A stretch of 64,000 nucleotides of DNA from Arthrobacter antibioticus (GCF_030063205.1 NZ_JASISQ010000001.1:547152-611151); one strand, 5' to 3'; positions 1 to 8,252 are shown, counted from the stretch's first letter. Numbers and translations are program-made. The notes: generated by a model from the sequence alone, not told the origin.

Positions 1-1161
1 CACTTTACTGAACCCAACGATGACTCCGTCGTTGCCTATCTGGACGGCAACTCCCTGGGCCGGCCTTTACGTGTCACAGCTACAAACCTTACTGCTTTTG
101 TCCAAGGAGACTGGGGTACCGGTCTGATCAGATCGTGGGATAAAAAGTGGATGCAGGAACCCACCCGTGTTGGCGACCGGCTCGGTGAAGTTGTACTGGG
201 CGCCGCTCCAGGGCAAACCTTGATCGGGGATTCAACTTCCGTACTGCTTTACAAGTTATTGCGTGCCGGCTTGGACGCTCAGCAGGGTCGTAACCAGATC
301 GTCATCGACAGAGACAACTTTCCTACCGACCGGTTCATAGTGGAGGGCATCGCCGCTGAACGCGACGCGGAGATCGTATGGATAGATCCTGACCCCGCCA
401 CCGGTGTCACACCTGAAGATGTCAGTGCCGTAGTTGGGTCGGGAACCGCCGTGGTGCTACTGAGCCATGTTGCCTACCGTTCCGGTTTTCTAGCAGACGC
501 TCAAGCCATCACTGGAATTGTCAAGGACGCCGGCGGGCTGATGATGTGGGATCTTAGCCATTCCGTGGGCTCCGTCCCACTAGAACTTGATGCTTGGGGT
601 GTGGACCTTGCTGTGGGTTGCACCTACAAATACCTCAACGGCGGCCCCGGGGCACCCGCGCTGGCTTACATCAATAGCTCCATAATCTCCCAGCTACAAC
701 AGCCGATCTGGGGATGGATGGGTGCAGCCGATCCTTTCGGCATGACTGCCACCTTTGAGCCCGCAGCCAACGTGCGGCGATTCATTACGGGCACTCCCCC
801 GATCCTCGCCATGCAACCTCTCAAGGATATGACCGAGCTGATCGCCGAAGTCGGAATGGTCGCCATCAGAGAAAAATCGATCGCTCTCACCGAGCATGCC
901 ATTGCAGTGGCGGATGAACTACTTGCACCGCTCGGCGTTGAACTAGCCAGCCCTCGAGACGCGTCGCAACGTGGATCCCATGTGAGCGTGAACCACCCAC
1001 GTTTTGCAGATCTCACAGCTCGGCTTTGGGAGCAGGGAGTAATTCCAGACTTCCGTCCACCTCAGGGACTGCGCATTGGTCTCTCGCCGCTAAGTACTAG
1101 CTTTGCCGAAGTGCAGCTGGGCATCGAGGCAATCCGCGATGCGTTGGTATCTCTGGCGTGA
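1..1161 (+). CDS. kynU: Kynureninase, 5'-truncated by the window edge
   Basis: PLP-dependent hydrolase that cleaves kynurenine (or 3-hydroxykynurenine) to anthranilate (or 3-hydroxyanthranilate) and alanine in tryptophan catabolism. The reading frame is open from base 1, so the start lies outside the window; 386 residues are visible and roughly 25-30 N-terminal residues are missing compared with the family. The kynureninase signature YLDGNSLGRP is at the beginning (bases 37-66), and the PLP-lysine motif YKYLNGGPG lies at bases 628-654. The first ATG at 151 is internal and should not be used as the start. The next gene, a PaaX regulator, overlaps it by four bases (GTGA), and a kynurenine formamidase lies just beyond, which supports the assignment. 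Confidence 0.9.
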   Translation, partial: HFTEPNDDSVVAYLDGNSLGRPLRVTATNLTAFVQGDWGTGLIRSWDKKWMQEPTRVGDRLGEVVLGAAPGQTLIGDSTSVLLYKLLRAGLDAQQGRNQIVIDRDNFPTDRFIVEGIAAERDAEIVWIDPDPATGVTPEDVSAVVGSGTAVVLLSHVAYRSGFLADAQAITGIVKDAGGLMMWDLSHSVGSVPLELDAWGVDLAVGCTYKYLNGGPGAPALAYINSSIISQLQQPIWGWMGAADPFGMTATFEPAANVRRFITGTPPILAMQPLKDMTELIAEVGMVAIREKSIALTEHAIAVADELLAPLGVELASPRDASQRGSHVSVNHPRFADLTARLWEQGVIPDFRPPQGLRIGLSPLSTSFAEVQLGIEAIRDALVSLA

Positions 1162-2006
1162 CGGCGGTTCTGGATGACATGGTTTCAAGACCCGGAAGCA
1201 CCACTTCCCTCTTGCGAACCATTATAGGTTTGTATTTAAGGGATGAGGGCGGATGGATGTCATCCGCTTCTCTAGTGGAACTAATGCAGGCTATGGCGAT
1301 CCCGGCCTCCCTAACACGTACTGCCCTAACGCGACTACGTAAAAAAGACGTGGTGGTTGCGGCGGTCCGTGATGGGGTGGCTGGGTATGAGGTGGATTCA
1401 CGTGCGGCACGCATGCTGGAGCGTGGAGACCGGCGCATCCAAACTCCCAGGTCCATGGAAGCTGCGGATCCGTGGTGTCTGGTCTCTTTTTCGCTACCCG
1501 AGACCGAACGCGAGCGCCGTCATCAGTTACGCCGGCAATTGCATTGGATCGGGTGTGGAATGGTCTCCCCTGGCCTATGGGTAGCTCCGGATTATCTCCG
1601 TGAAGAAGTACAGGAAATTCTTGACTCTTTGGGGCTAGGCGACCGGAGCGTGCTGTTCACTACCTCGCGGCCACACGTTACAAGGGACCTGCGCGAGGTT
1701 GTTTCTAGCTGGTGGGACTTTGACGCGATTGGAACCTTGTACGTGGACTTCATAAAGTTCCATGAAGAAGTCCCCACAGAACCAGTCGGTGTAAGCCCGC
1801 AGACATTTGCCACCTATGTTAACTTGATTGACCGTTGGCGCATGATCCCTTATCTCGACCCAGGGTTGCCGGTAGACTGTCTTCCTGCCGATTGGCCTGG
1901 CAAACAGGGCGTTGCCATATTCCGCAAGATCAGCACCTCCCATGCCTTGGCCAGCAAATCATTCGTTGGATCAGTAGTCAGTTCACACTCAAGCCGAACG
2001 CTCTAA
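1158..2006 (+). CDS. PaaX-family transcriptional regulator
   Basis: A 282-residue repressor-like protein of the PaaX family, named for the phenylacetate-degradation repressor. An N-terminal winged-helix domain (residues about 15-85, with LTRTALTRLRKK as the recognition region) is followed by the PaaX central domain (WCLVSFSLPETERERRHQLR) and a C-terminal domain ending in LPADWPG. It starts with GTG inside the stop of the kynureninase gene, so the two are cotranscribed and translationally coupled. PaaX-family members sense aromatic acids or their CoA thioesters. Here the likely role is control of the kynurenine/anthranilate genes; the ligand is inferred only. It converges on the formamidase gene. 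Confidence 0.85.
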   Translation: MTAVLDDMVSRPGSTTSLLRTIIGLYLRDEGGWMSSASLVELMQAMAIPASLTRTALTRLRKKDVVVAAVRDGVAGYEVDSRAARMLERGDRRIQTPRSMEAADPWCLVSFSLPETERERRHQLRRQLHWIGCGMVSPGLWVAPDYLREEVQEILDSLGLGDRSVLFTTSRPHVTRDLREVVSSWWDFDAIGTLYVDFIKFHEEVPTEPVGVSPQTFATYVNLIDRWRMIPYLDPGLPVDCLPADWPGKQGVAIFRKISTSHALASKSFVGSVVSSHSSRTL

Positions 2007-2034
2007 AACCAGCAAGATGGCGGCCCAGGCAGGG

Positions 2035-2772
2035 TCATCGCTGCTGCATCCACTGCACCGTGTGCCGCCAATGTGCAGCCGCCGGATCTATTGCAGCCAT
2101 ATGGTCTAGCCCCGGAATCTTCTGGAAATCAACAAGGTCTCCGGCGGCTAATGCAGCTTTAACAAAGTCCTCCGAGTGTTCTACCGGGACCCACACATCA
2201 ACATCACCATGGACTACAAGAATAGGGCGCTTGAGGGGTATCTGGCGGATCGGTGAAGCTAGATCGTAGGCATCAGACAGGTCAGCATAGTGTCCACCCA
2301 TGAAGCCGGAGGCAGCGTTATCATCGAGCTCCTCGGCGTCTACGCGCCGCACATCAGTCACCGGGGCTAGACCCACCACGGCGTCGGCGAGATCGGCGAC
2401 AAGGAGCGCCAGCTGACCTCCCACGGAATGGCCCACATTGACCACGGGACAGTTAGCACACCACTGCGGGCGAGCGTCCTTGGCACATTGGATTGCACTG
2501 CGAACGTCGTCGAGGGTGAGCGGCCATCCTCCCCCGTTACCTACACTTCGGTATTCGATATTTGCTACTGCCCAGCCGCGGGCCAGCAGATCGCGTACAA
2601 GGGGATGCATGAGCGTGGCATCCCACATTGCTCGCCAGTACCCACCATGGATCAGGATGGCGTAACCTTTCGGGGTTTCGATTTCTGGCGCCCACAGCTC
2701 AATATACTGCGGATCCATTTTCCCGTACCGCACTATCTCCGGCTCGAGGACTGCTGCGAAGTGATTCGCCAT
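2035..2772 (-). CDS. Kynurenine formamidase (alpha/beta-hydrolase, AFMID type)
   Basis: Hydrolyses N-formylkynurenine to kynurenine and formate, the step before kynureninase. The fold is alpha/beta hydrolase rather than the bacterial KynB cyclase type. The oxyanion motif HGGYW is near residue 42 and the nucleophile motif GHSVGG near 114. The acid is in VHGDVD and the His in GLDHMAAID near the C terminus. About 245 residues is a normal length. Two starts are possible: ATG at 2772 or TTG at 2778, with GGAAAG upstream better spaced for the TTG; the difference is two residues. The convergent neighbour pair kynureninase-PaaX makes a compact tryptophan-to-anthranilate module. Confidence 0.8.
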   Translation of the reverse strand: MANHFAAVLEPEIVRYGKMDPQYIELWAPEIETPKGYAILIHGGYWRAMWDATLMHPLVRDLLARGWAVANIEYRSVGNGGGWPLTLDDVRSAIQCAKDARPQWCANCPVVNVGHSVGGQLALLVADLADAVVGLAPVTDVRRVDAEELDDNAASGFMGGHYADLSDAYDLASPIRQIPLKRPILVVHGDVDVWVPVEHSEDFVKAALAAGDLVDFQKIPGLDHMAAIDPAAAHWRHTVQWMQQR

Positions 2773-2969
2773 GGTCAATTCGTCTTTCCATTAATTGGCT
2801 GCGGCACGGAGCGTTCATGCAAGTCGTTCATTCAAGTGCAGGTCTGCTCTTTCCCTGATGGTGTGAGCCCTAGAGTACTGAGCATACTGGGTGGCCCTCA
2901 CAGCTACCAACGAAAAAATGGCGCCGCTATATAGCCTTGAAAGTCCACCATTGAACTAAGATTGCCTTA

Positions 2970-3058
2970 ACGGCGATGGATCCCGCCGGGACCGTTTTCG
3001 GTCCGAACCGCCGTTGTGGCTGATGGTTTCCTGCCCCGATTCACGGGTGGGAGAAACC
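2970..3058 (+). promoter_or_regulatory. Fluoride riboswitch (crcB motif) controlling the MFS gene
   Basis: The aptamer core GGCGATGGATCCCGCC (2972-2987) is followed by a variable stem (GGGACC/GGTCC), then AACCGCCG and GGCTGATGGTTTCCTGCC (3018-3035). This order matches the crcB fluoride motif, and the core is identical to the copy at 8072-8160 on the other strand. The 3' end of the aptamer (GGTTTC, 3025-3030) can pair with GAAACC (3053-3058), and CCCG with CGGG at 3043-3046. The resulting hairpin would hide the ribosome site (GGGTGGGAGA) just before the ATG at 3059. That predicts a translational ON switch: fluoride binding holds the aptamer and frees the start. Pairing was judged by eye. Confidence 0.87.
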
Positions 3059-4387
3059 ATGTGCCAAACACCTGCAGATCACAACGGTGCGGAGGATTCG
3101 CCCGTCACGGGCGCCGAACCCTCTCCGAATCCCGTCAAGGACGCTCCAGCGCCAGCTGACCCATTCGAAGTAGCGGCACCGTCTACACAATGGCTGAATA
3201 CAGGCATTCTTGGGATTGGTGCAGCATCCTTTTTTAGCGATTCGGGTCACGAGCTCGTCACATCCTTGTTACCGTCCTTCCTAAGTTCAACCCTGCACAG
3301 CGGACCGGCGGCGCTGGGAGCTATAGAAGGTGTCGCCGATGCCTTAGTAGGCCTGAGCAAATTGGCTGGCGGTCCTCTGTCCAACGATCCAGCCCAACGC
3401 AGCAAAGTAGCAGCGAGTGGATATTTACTGACAGCCGTTGCGACGGCGCTTATCGGCGTGTGCACGGCCGTGTGGCAAGTTGCCGGTTTCCGAGCGTTGG
3501 CGTGGGCGGCACGCGGGCTGCGCTCGCCATCCCGGGACACTTTGTTGGTTTCAATTACACCCCGCAATGCCTATGGACGAGCAGCCGGGATTGAACGTGC
3601 AGGGGATAACGCTGGAGCAGTTGTGGGCCCGCTGCTTGCGGCTGCTTTGGTGGGCGCGCTTGGCATTAGAACGGCGATTCTCTTCTCATTTATCCCCAGC
3701 ATGTTTGCCGCCGGAGCAATAGTCGTGGCTGCGCGGCAGGCACGACTATTTGTGGCCAGACCAGAAGTGAAGCGATCACTGAGTTTTAACTTGGCTGGAT
3801 TGCGACTCTCAGGGTTGTTTACGGTACTCGTTCCGGTGTCATTTTTTGAATTGGGCAATCTTGCAGCGACGCTGCTAATTCTTCGCGCCACGACGGTTTT
3901 AGAAGCCGGTGGTGTGGCAGCCGGAGCGGCTGTGACGAGTGCTATTCTCATGTACTCATGCCACAACGCATCGGCCTCTGTTGCGGCTCTTGTTGGTGGC
4001 CGACTGATAGATCGGCTGAGTCCTCGCCTTGTTTTCACGCTCGGCACGGCCATGTATGTGGCCGCCTATCTACTCTTTGCCATTGACAGTGGGGGTCCAG
4101 TGATCTTGGTAGCGGGTTTTTTCTTGGCAGGTTTCGGTATCGGTTTCGCGGAGACCTCCGAGCAAACAGCCGTGGCATTATTACTTCCGGACCGGCTGCG
4201 AGGCAACGGATACGGTCTCTTGGGGCTGGTGCAGTCTTTTGGTGACTTAGGCGCCACCGTGGTGGCCGGAATCCTGTGGGCAGTGTTCTCACCAACCGAA
4301 GCTTTTCTCTATGCAGCTTTCTGGATGGTTGGCGCGCTTGTCTCATCCCCGTCATTATCGCTGCAAAGGGTAGCCAAGAAACGTTGA
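3059..4387 (+). CDS. MFS transporter under fluoride riboswitch control
   Basis: A 442-residue major-facilitator-superfamily membrane protein with about 10-12 hydrophobic segments and a hydrophilic N-terminal tail of about 45 residues. The conserved loop region RGLRSPSRDTLLVSI and a duplicated six-helix layout support MFS. The ORF is open from a TTG at 3014, but that codon lies inside the riboswitch aptamer. The ATG at 3059, preceded by GGGTGGGAGA, is therefore the likely start. The gene converges on the crcB-containing operon and carries its own fluoride riboswitch, so it should be made when fluoride rises. Its substrate cannot be read from sequence; fluoride, a metal-fluoride complex or a stress metabolite are all possible. 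Confidence 0.85.
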   Translation: MCQTPADHNGAEDSPVTGAEPSPNPVKDAPAPADPFEVAAPSTQWLNTGILGIGAASFFSDSGHELVTSLLPSFLSSTLHSGPAALGAIEGVADALVGLSKLAGGPLSNDPAQRSKVAASGYLLTAVATALIGVCTAVWQVAGFRALAWAARGLRSPSRDTLLVSITPRNAYGRAAGIERAGDNAGAVVGPLLAAALVGALGIRTAILFSFIPSMFAAGAIVVAARQARLFVARPEVKRSLSFNLAGLRLSGLFTVLVPVSFFELGNLAATLLILRATTVLEAGGVAAGAAVTSAILMYSCHNASASVAALVGGRLIDRLSPRLVFTLGTAMYVAAYLLFAIDSGGPVILVAGFFLAGFGIGFAETSEQTAVALLLPDRLRGNGYGLLGLVQSFGDLGATVVAGILWAVFSPTEAFLYAAFWMVGALVSSPSLSLQRVAKKR

Positions 4388-4533
4388 TTTTCCAGCCTCG
4401 GTGGGGTTTGAGCCGTGTGCATGGTGGCCAGTGACAAAGAACCTTACGAATCATGGCGAGTGGACCTTTTCCATACCCGCAGCACGTCTAGGTCCGCTGC
4501 TGCACGACGGATTCGAGGCCTGTCCAGCCGTGG

Positions 4534-4902
4534 TCAGAGGCTGCCTGCCAAGATCAAACCGGAAATTGCCGCCCCAACACTCAAAACGAGTGTGCCAAGA
4601 CCACTGATTAAGGCGAAGCCGACCCTGCCAGTCTGGAAAAGTCTGACCGTTTCGAAACTGGCTGTGCTGAACGTGGTGTAACCACCCAAAAACCCGACGC
4701 CCAAAACTTTTACTAGTTCCGGGCTAGCCTGGTGAACCATAACCAGCCCCGTCAAAAACCCTAAGACGAGTGAGCCGGTGATATTGATGAGCATTGTCCC
4801 TATGGGTAAAGCTGTCCGGAGGCGGGAGCGCAGCAATCCGTCCAGGATGAATCGGGTGCCGGCACCCAGTCCGCCGGCAACCGCAAGTAGCACAATGGTC
4901 AT
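4534..4902 (-). CDS. crcB: FluC/CrcB fluoride channel subunit 2
   Basis: A 122-residue integral membrane protein with four transmembrane segments, the usual length for Fluc-type fluoride channels. The family motif GGYTTFSTASFE (near residues 73-84) and the conserved Asn in LINITGSLVLGF are present. The reading frame is open much further upstream, but the proper start is ATG at 4902. That codon overlaps the stop of the preceding crcB by four bases (ATGA) and follows the strong site GGAGGGGGA. Fluc channels are dimers with inverted topology; adjacent paired genes are usually obligate heterodimers, as expected here. Last gene of the fluoride operon. Confidence 0.92.
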   Translation of the reverse strand: MTIVLLAVAGGLGAGTRFILDGLLRSRLRTALPIGTMLINITGSLVLGFLTGLVMVHQASPELVKVLGVGFLGGYTTFSTASFETVRLFQTGRVGFALISGLGTLVLSVGAAISGLILAGSL

Positions 4903-5450
4903 GGTAGATCCCCCTCCATCTGCGGCCCTAACCGCGTGTTCTTGGCTCGAGTCACTGCAATGCGGTGGTGACGGCCGGCGGCCCAGATGCCAAGCGCTGT
5001 GGCGAGTACCCCACCGATGATGGTGAGGGACAAATACAACAGCATGGTGGGGATCCTGTTGGTTTCGATAAACAGTCCGGCCTCCAAAGCGAGAGTGCTG
5101 TAAGTGGTGAAAGCACCCATAAAACCAGTGCCAGCCACCAAACGGATAATCCGCCGTCGTCCAGCGTCTTGGCCACGCCGCCCTAAACCCTCTAACAGTG
5201 CCCCCAACGCAAAGGCTCCCACAAGATTCACGCACAACGTTGGTAGTGGCCAGCCACTCACTGAAGGCACTGCTTCTTCAATTCCATAGCGGGCGAGTGT
5301 ACCCAGCATCCCGCCCACAACCACTAGAGCCACATATCCGGGATGCAGGTGGATAGATCGGTGAGCCGAAGAGGACCCCAAAGTATCCACGTCACTGTCT
5401 ACCGGTAATGTCCCTGCCTTACGGAAAATTTTCGCAGTCAGCCCGTTCAT
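4899..5450 (-). CDS. crcB: FluC/CrcB fluoride channel subunit 1
   Basis: A 183-residue fluoride channel subunit. The N-terminal 40 residues are a hydrophilic extension not usual in the family; the four-helix CrcB core follows. Family signatures GAFTTYSTLALE and CVNLVGAFALGALLEG are present. It is the partner of the next gene, with which it overlaps by four bases, and its start overlaps the universal stress gene by four bases. Two adjacent crcB genes with this organisation encode a heterodimeric channel that lets fluoride leak out of the cytoplasm. Expression should follow the riboswitch upstream of the operon. Confidence 0.92.
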   Translation of the reverse strand: MNGLTAKIFRKAGTLPVDSDVDTLGSSSAHRSIHLHPGYVALVVVGGMLGTLARYGIEEAVPSVSGWPLPTLCVNLVGAFALGALLEGLGRRGQDAGRRRIIRLVAGTGFMGAFTTYSTLALEAGLFIETNRIPTMLLYLSLTIIGGVLATALGIWAAGRHHRIAVTRAKNTRLGPQMEGDLP

Positions 5451-5968
5451 TCCTCGCCTGCCAACGGACGCGGGTTCAAGGGCACCACCAGTACCGGCTT
5501 GTGCTGCCGGTGGGCCAAGTGCACAGCAACTGAACCGCTCAATAATTCTTCCAGCCTGTGAGATATTCCGCGTTCACGAGTACCAACAACAATCATGGAC
5601 GCATCCACTGTCTTGGCTAGACGTCCCAGCGCCCGCGCAGGATCCCCCGCTAGGCATCGGTAGCTCCAGCTGATCCCGTACGGGGTAAGGACCGATGCCA
5701 GCCGCTCTTTTATTGCGGCCGAAATACGCTCAATGTCATCATCGAACCTGTCAGGATCAATGGGCTGGGTTGCAACATGGCCGTTGGGGTCTTCCTCCAC
5801 CACGTAAGTGGTGATGTCCACATAGGCGCAGAGGAGCTCGACCCCCAAACTGTAAGCCAGTTCCGCGGCTTGTTTCGCGACGCTCAGCGGCTGCCCTGGG
5901 ATAACCCCCATCACCACGGGGCGGGTAATCCGGTAGTTCATCTGGAGGGACTCTTTTGGCTCACTCAT
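5447..5968 (-). CDS. Universal stress protein (UspA family)
   Basis: A single-domain Usp of 173 residues. The ATP-binding signature G-2x-G-9x-G-S appears as VGTRERGISHRLEELLSGS near residues 132-150, so it belongs to the nucleotide-binding type. The start ATG at 5968 overlaps the enolase stop by four bases. ATG at 5941 (MNYRITRP), nearer the usual family start, is a less favoured alternative. The uspA family is among the gene families reported downstream of crcB-motif riboswitches, which fits its place in this operon. The molecular role in fluoride stress is unknown. Confidence 0.85.
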   Translation of the reverse strand: MSEPKESLQMNYRITRPVVMGVIPGQPLSVAKQAAELAYSLGVELLCAYVDITTYVVEEDPNGHVATQPIDPDRFDDDIERISAAIKERLASVLTPYGISWSYRCLAGDPARALGRLAKTVDASMIVVGTRERGISHRLEELLSGSVAVHLAHRQHKPVLVVPLNPRPLAGEE

Positions 5969-7260
5969 GATGTGCCCCTATCTTTTGAGAACTTCTCCAC
6001 CAGGCCGTAGGGCAAAGCGGGAAATGCATCCGCGATTTCAAGCAGTCGATTATATTTTGCCACCCTCTCACCACGGGCTGGTGCACCGGACTTGAGCTGT
6101 CCGCAGCCGGAGCCAACTGCCAGATCCGCTACAAAAGTATCTTCTGTCTCCCCAGAACGATGTGAGACCATGGCGGTAAACCCACCCTGCTCGGCGATAG
6201 TCAGGGTGTCTAAGGTTTCTGTGACCGTACCTATCTGGTTGGGTTTGATCAGCACAGAATTAGCAGCCGCCTCCTGGATACCTTTCCGGACCCGGTCAGG
6301 GTTGGTGACGAACAGGTCATCTCCAACGACCTGAACGCGGCTGCCCAACAACGCCGTAAGTTCAGGCCAGCCGTAGGGGTCATCCTCGGCCAGAGGGTCT
6401 TCAAGGCTGCGGATCGGATAATCCGAAATGAGCCCCTCATAGTACTTAGTCAGCTGTGAGGGGTTATACGAGCGCCCGTTCAGGTCGTAGCTGCCCTCAT
6501 GATAGAAGTAGTTCGCGGCCGGATCCAAGGCGATAGTCACTCCGCTGGGGCCCGTGACGTACCCTGCATCTGTGATGGCGGCAGTGATCAATTCCAGTGC
6601 CTCCTCCGGCCGGGAGATTTCCGGGGCGTAGCCTCCCTCATCCCCGAGCCCGGTGGAGAGGCCCTTCTGCCGCAGTGTCAGGCCCAGTGCATGGTAAATT
6701 TCTGAACCCCACCGGATGGCCTCGGGCAGGGTAGGGGCGCCGGTGGGGGCGATCATGAATTCTTGGAAAGCTAGTGGGTTCGGCGCATGGGCGCCACCAT
6801 TGAGAACGTTAAAGTGCGGGACTGGTAACCTTTCCGGCTGACCAAGAGAGTTTCCGATCCAAGCATGCAGTTCTTGACCTGAGAAGGTAGCGAAGGCACG
6901 CGCAGAGGACATGGATACAGCCACGACGGCGTTGGCGCCCAGCCGGGACTTATCCGCCGTCCCATCCAACTCACACAATGCCGTGTCCACACTTCGTTGG
7001 CTGGGCCAGGTCCGAGAAAGCAAAAGTTCCCGTATAGATGTGTTAATTCCAGCAACAGCGGTTTCCACGCCTCGACCTGAATACAGGCTGCCGCTGTCAC
7101 GCAATTCAACTGCTTCGTGAGCTCCGGTGGATGCTCCCGATGGTGCAGACGCCGTTTCCCATGTTCCATTACTAGAGGTCAGCCTCACGCGCAGGGTTGG
7201 GTATCCGCGCGAATCTAGGATCTGAAAAGCATGGATGTCGGTGAAGGTCAATTCATTCAC
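5965..7260 (-). CDS. eno: Enolase, divergent paralogue in fluoride operon
   Basis: A 431-residue enolase (2-phosphoglycerate to phosphoenolpyruvate). The catalytic set is intact: QEFMI, GDEGG, IKPNQ, SHRSGETED and the second lysine in QLKSGA, plus Mg ligands in ALDPAAN, LEDP and VGDDLFVTN. It departs from the housekeeping consensus in places: LDSRGYPT instead of LDSRGNPT, and KSGAPARGER instead of the usual KTGSxxRSER. Enolase is the classic fluoride-inhibited enzyme (Mg-fluoride-phosphate complex). A second enolase inside a fluoride-induced operon suggests a replacement or supplementary isoform. I infer a housekeeping eno elsewhere in the genome. Downstream overlap with usp; 55 bases from the upstream mutase gene. 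Confidence 0.9.
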   Translation of the reverse strand: MNELTFTDIHAFQILDSRGYPTLRVRLTSSNGTWETASAPSGASTGAHEAVELRDSGSLYSGRGVETAVAGINTSIRELLLSRTWPSQRSVDTALCELDGTADKSRLGANAVVAVSMSSARAFATFSGQELHAWIGNSLGQPERLPVPHFNVLNGGAHAPNPLAFQEFMIAPTGAPTLPEAIRWGSEIYHALGLTLRQKGLSTGLGDEGGYAPEISRPEEALELITAAITDAGYVTGPSGVTIALDPAANYFYHEGSYDLNGRSYNPSQLTKYYEGLISDYPIRSLEDPLAEDDPYGWPELTALLGSRVQVVGDDLFVTNPDRVRKGIQEAAANSVLIKPNQIGTVTETLDTLTIAEQGGFTAMVSHRSGETEDTFVADLAVGSGCGQLKSGAPARGERVAKYNRLLEIADAFPALPYGLVEKFSKDRGTS

Positions 7261-7315
7261 GGTGGTAGCTCCAGTCAGTGGTGATGGGTAAGAAAAGTGG
7301 AAAAATTTGTGACGT

Positions 7316-8071
7316 TTATGTACCTCCGTTGGCGGTGAGCGCCGCTACGGCTTGAGCGGCTGCACCGGGGTCGAGGTAAGTCCCGGCCCGGGGAAAGGGA
7401 ATAAATCCAGGGCGGAAACGGTATGCCAGCGGATGGGCCGTGGGCAGGTTTAAGTCCTCGACCTCAGCTTCACTAAGAGAGTCAATGATCAGGCACAAAG
7501 CACGCAAGGAATTGCCATGACCCACTATCAGGACGTCGGTTCCCACATGCAGTAGGGGCTGGACGGTCTCATTCCAGAAGCTCTGCAGCCGTGTCACCAC
7601 GGCGTGGAGTGACTCGGTGGGGCGAGTTGTCCCTTGGGGCATGGCAGTAACTGCCCTGTTGCTGCCAATCGCGGCCAGCTGGCGAGGTGTCATCGGAGGC
7701 GGGGCACCGTAGAGGGACCGGCGCCACGAATGAAGTACCTGAGGCCCGTCGTGGGCTAAAAGCTCGCTTTTGCACAGCCCGGTCAATGCTCCGTAACTGC
7801 GTTCGTTGAGTTCCCAGACTTCCTGGATGGGAACGGTCCCTGCCGTCAAAATCTCGTTGACCAGCTGCGCTGTCTCCAGGGCACGTGACATTGCGGATGA
7901 AAATATGCACTCTGGAATGAGAGCGGCATCAGCGAGGGACTCGGCAGCACGCTGGCTTTCCCTGCGACCTTGAGAAGTCAGAGGCGGGTCGAGCAGTCCG
8001 GTGAACCGTCCCTGTGCGTTGAGGGTACTTTGGCCATGACGCAAAAGGATCAGGGTACCTAGCTCGGACAT
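7316..8071 (-). CDS. 2,3-BPG-dependent phosphoglycerate mutase (GpmA-like)
   Basis: A 251-residue histidine-phosphatase-superfamily protein of the dPGM subgroup. The catalytic motif reads LRHGQSTLN near residue 9 (canonical RHGESxWN). The dPGM-specific ELNERSYGALTG, the RRSLYGAPPP substrate loop and the second His in GHGNSLRAL are present, so it is more than a generic phosphatase. It makes the enolase substrate, and the enolase gene follows. It is the first gene after the riboswitch; its ATG at 8071 follows GGTAGGTGAG, which is sequestered in the switch hairpin. Divergent motif residues point to a specialised paralogue of the glycolytic enzyme. Confidence 0.88.
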   Translation of the reverse strand: MSELGTLILLRHGQSTLNAQGRFTGLLDPPLTSQGRRESQRAAESLADAALIPECIFSSAMSRALETAQLVNEILTAGTVPIQEVWELNERSYGALTGLCKSELLAHDGPQVLHSWRRSLYGAPPPMTPRQLAAIGSNRAVTAMPQGTTRPTESLHAVVTRLQSFWNETVQPLLHVGTDVLIVGHGNSLRALCLIIDSLSEAEVEDLNLPTAHPLAYRFRPGFIPFPRAGTYLDPGAAAQAVAALTANGGT

Positions 8072-8160
8072 AACTCACCTACCTTTGAAGAGCAAAGGTA
8101 GGAACCATCAGCCAAACGGCGGTTCGAACTGCTAAGCAATTCCGGCGGGATCCATCGCCA
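8072..8160 (-). promoter_or_regulatory. Fluoride riboswitch (crcB motif) controlling the gpm-eno-usp-crcB-crcB operon
   Basis: Read on the minus strand: GGCGATGGATCCCGCC starts at 8159. A variable stem follows, then AACCGCCG and GGCTGATGGTTCCTACC, matching the fluoride-riboswitch consensus better than any other class. The last aptamer bases CCTACCTTTG (8102-8093) form a perfect 10-bp stem with CAAAGGTAGG (8087-8078) across a five-base loop. The right arm includes the ribosome site immediately before the ATG at 8071. The alternative folds therefore give a translational ON switch. The downstream crcB pair makes the identification very secure. Confidence 0.95.
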
Positions 8161-8252
8161 TAACTAACCATAGCGTGACTCGTGCAACTAGCACCAGCTA
8201 TGCTCACTTATCGGCTCCAGAAGGAGCCGCCAAATTCGGTGTCCAGTGGACA

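Noticed and set aside
3014-3058. TTG start extending the MFS protein by 15 residues
   Set aside because: The codon falls inside the riboswitch aptamer; ATG 3059 has the ribosome site and is the position controlled by the hairpin.
4903-5235. Upstream extension of the second crcB frame (233-residue ORF)
   Set aside because: It overlaps crcB 1 in another frame and lacks membrane or family features; ATG 4902 begins the channel.
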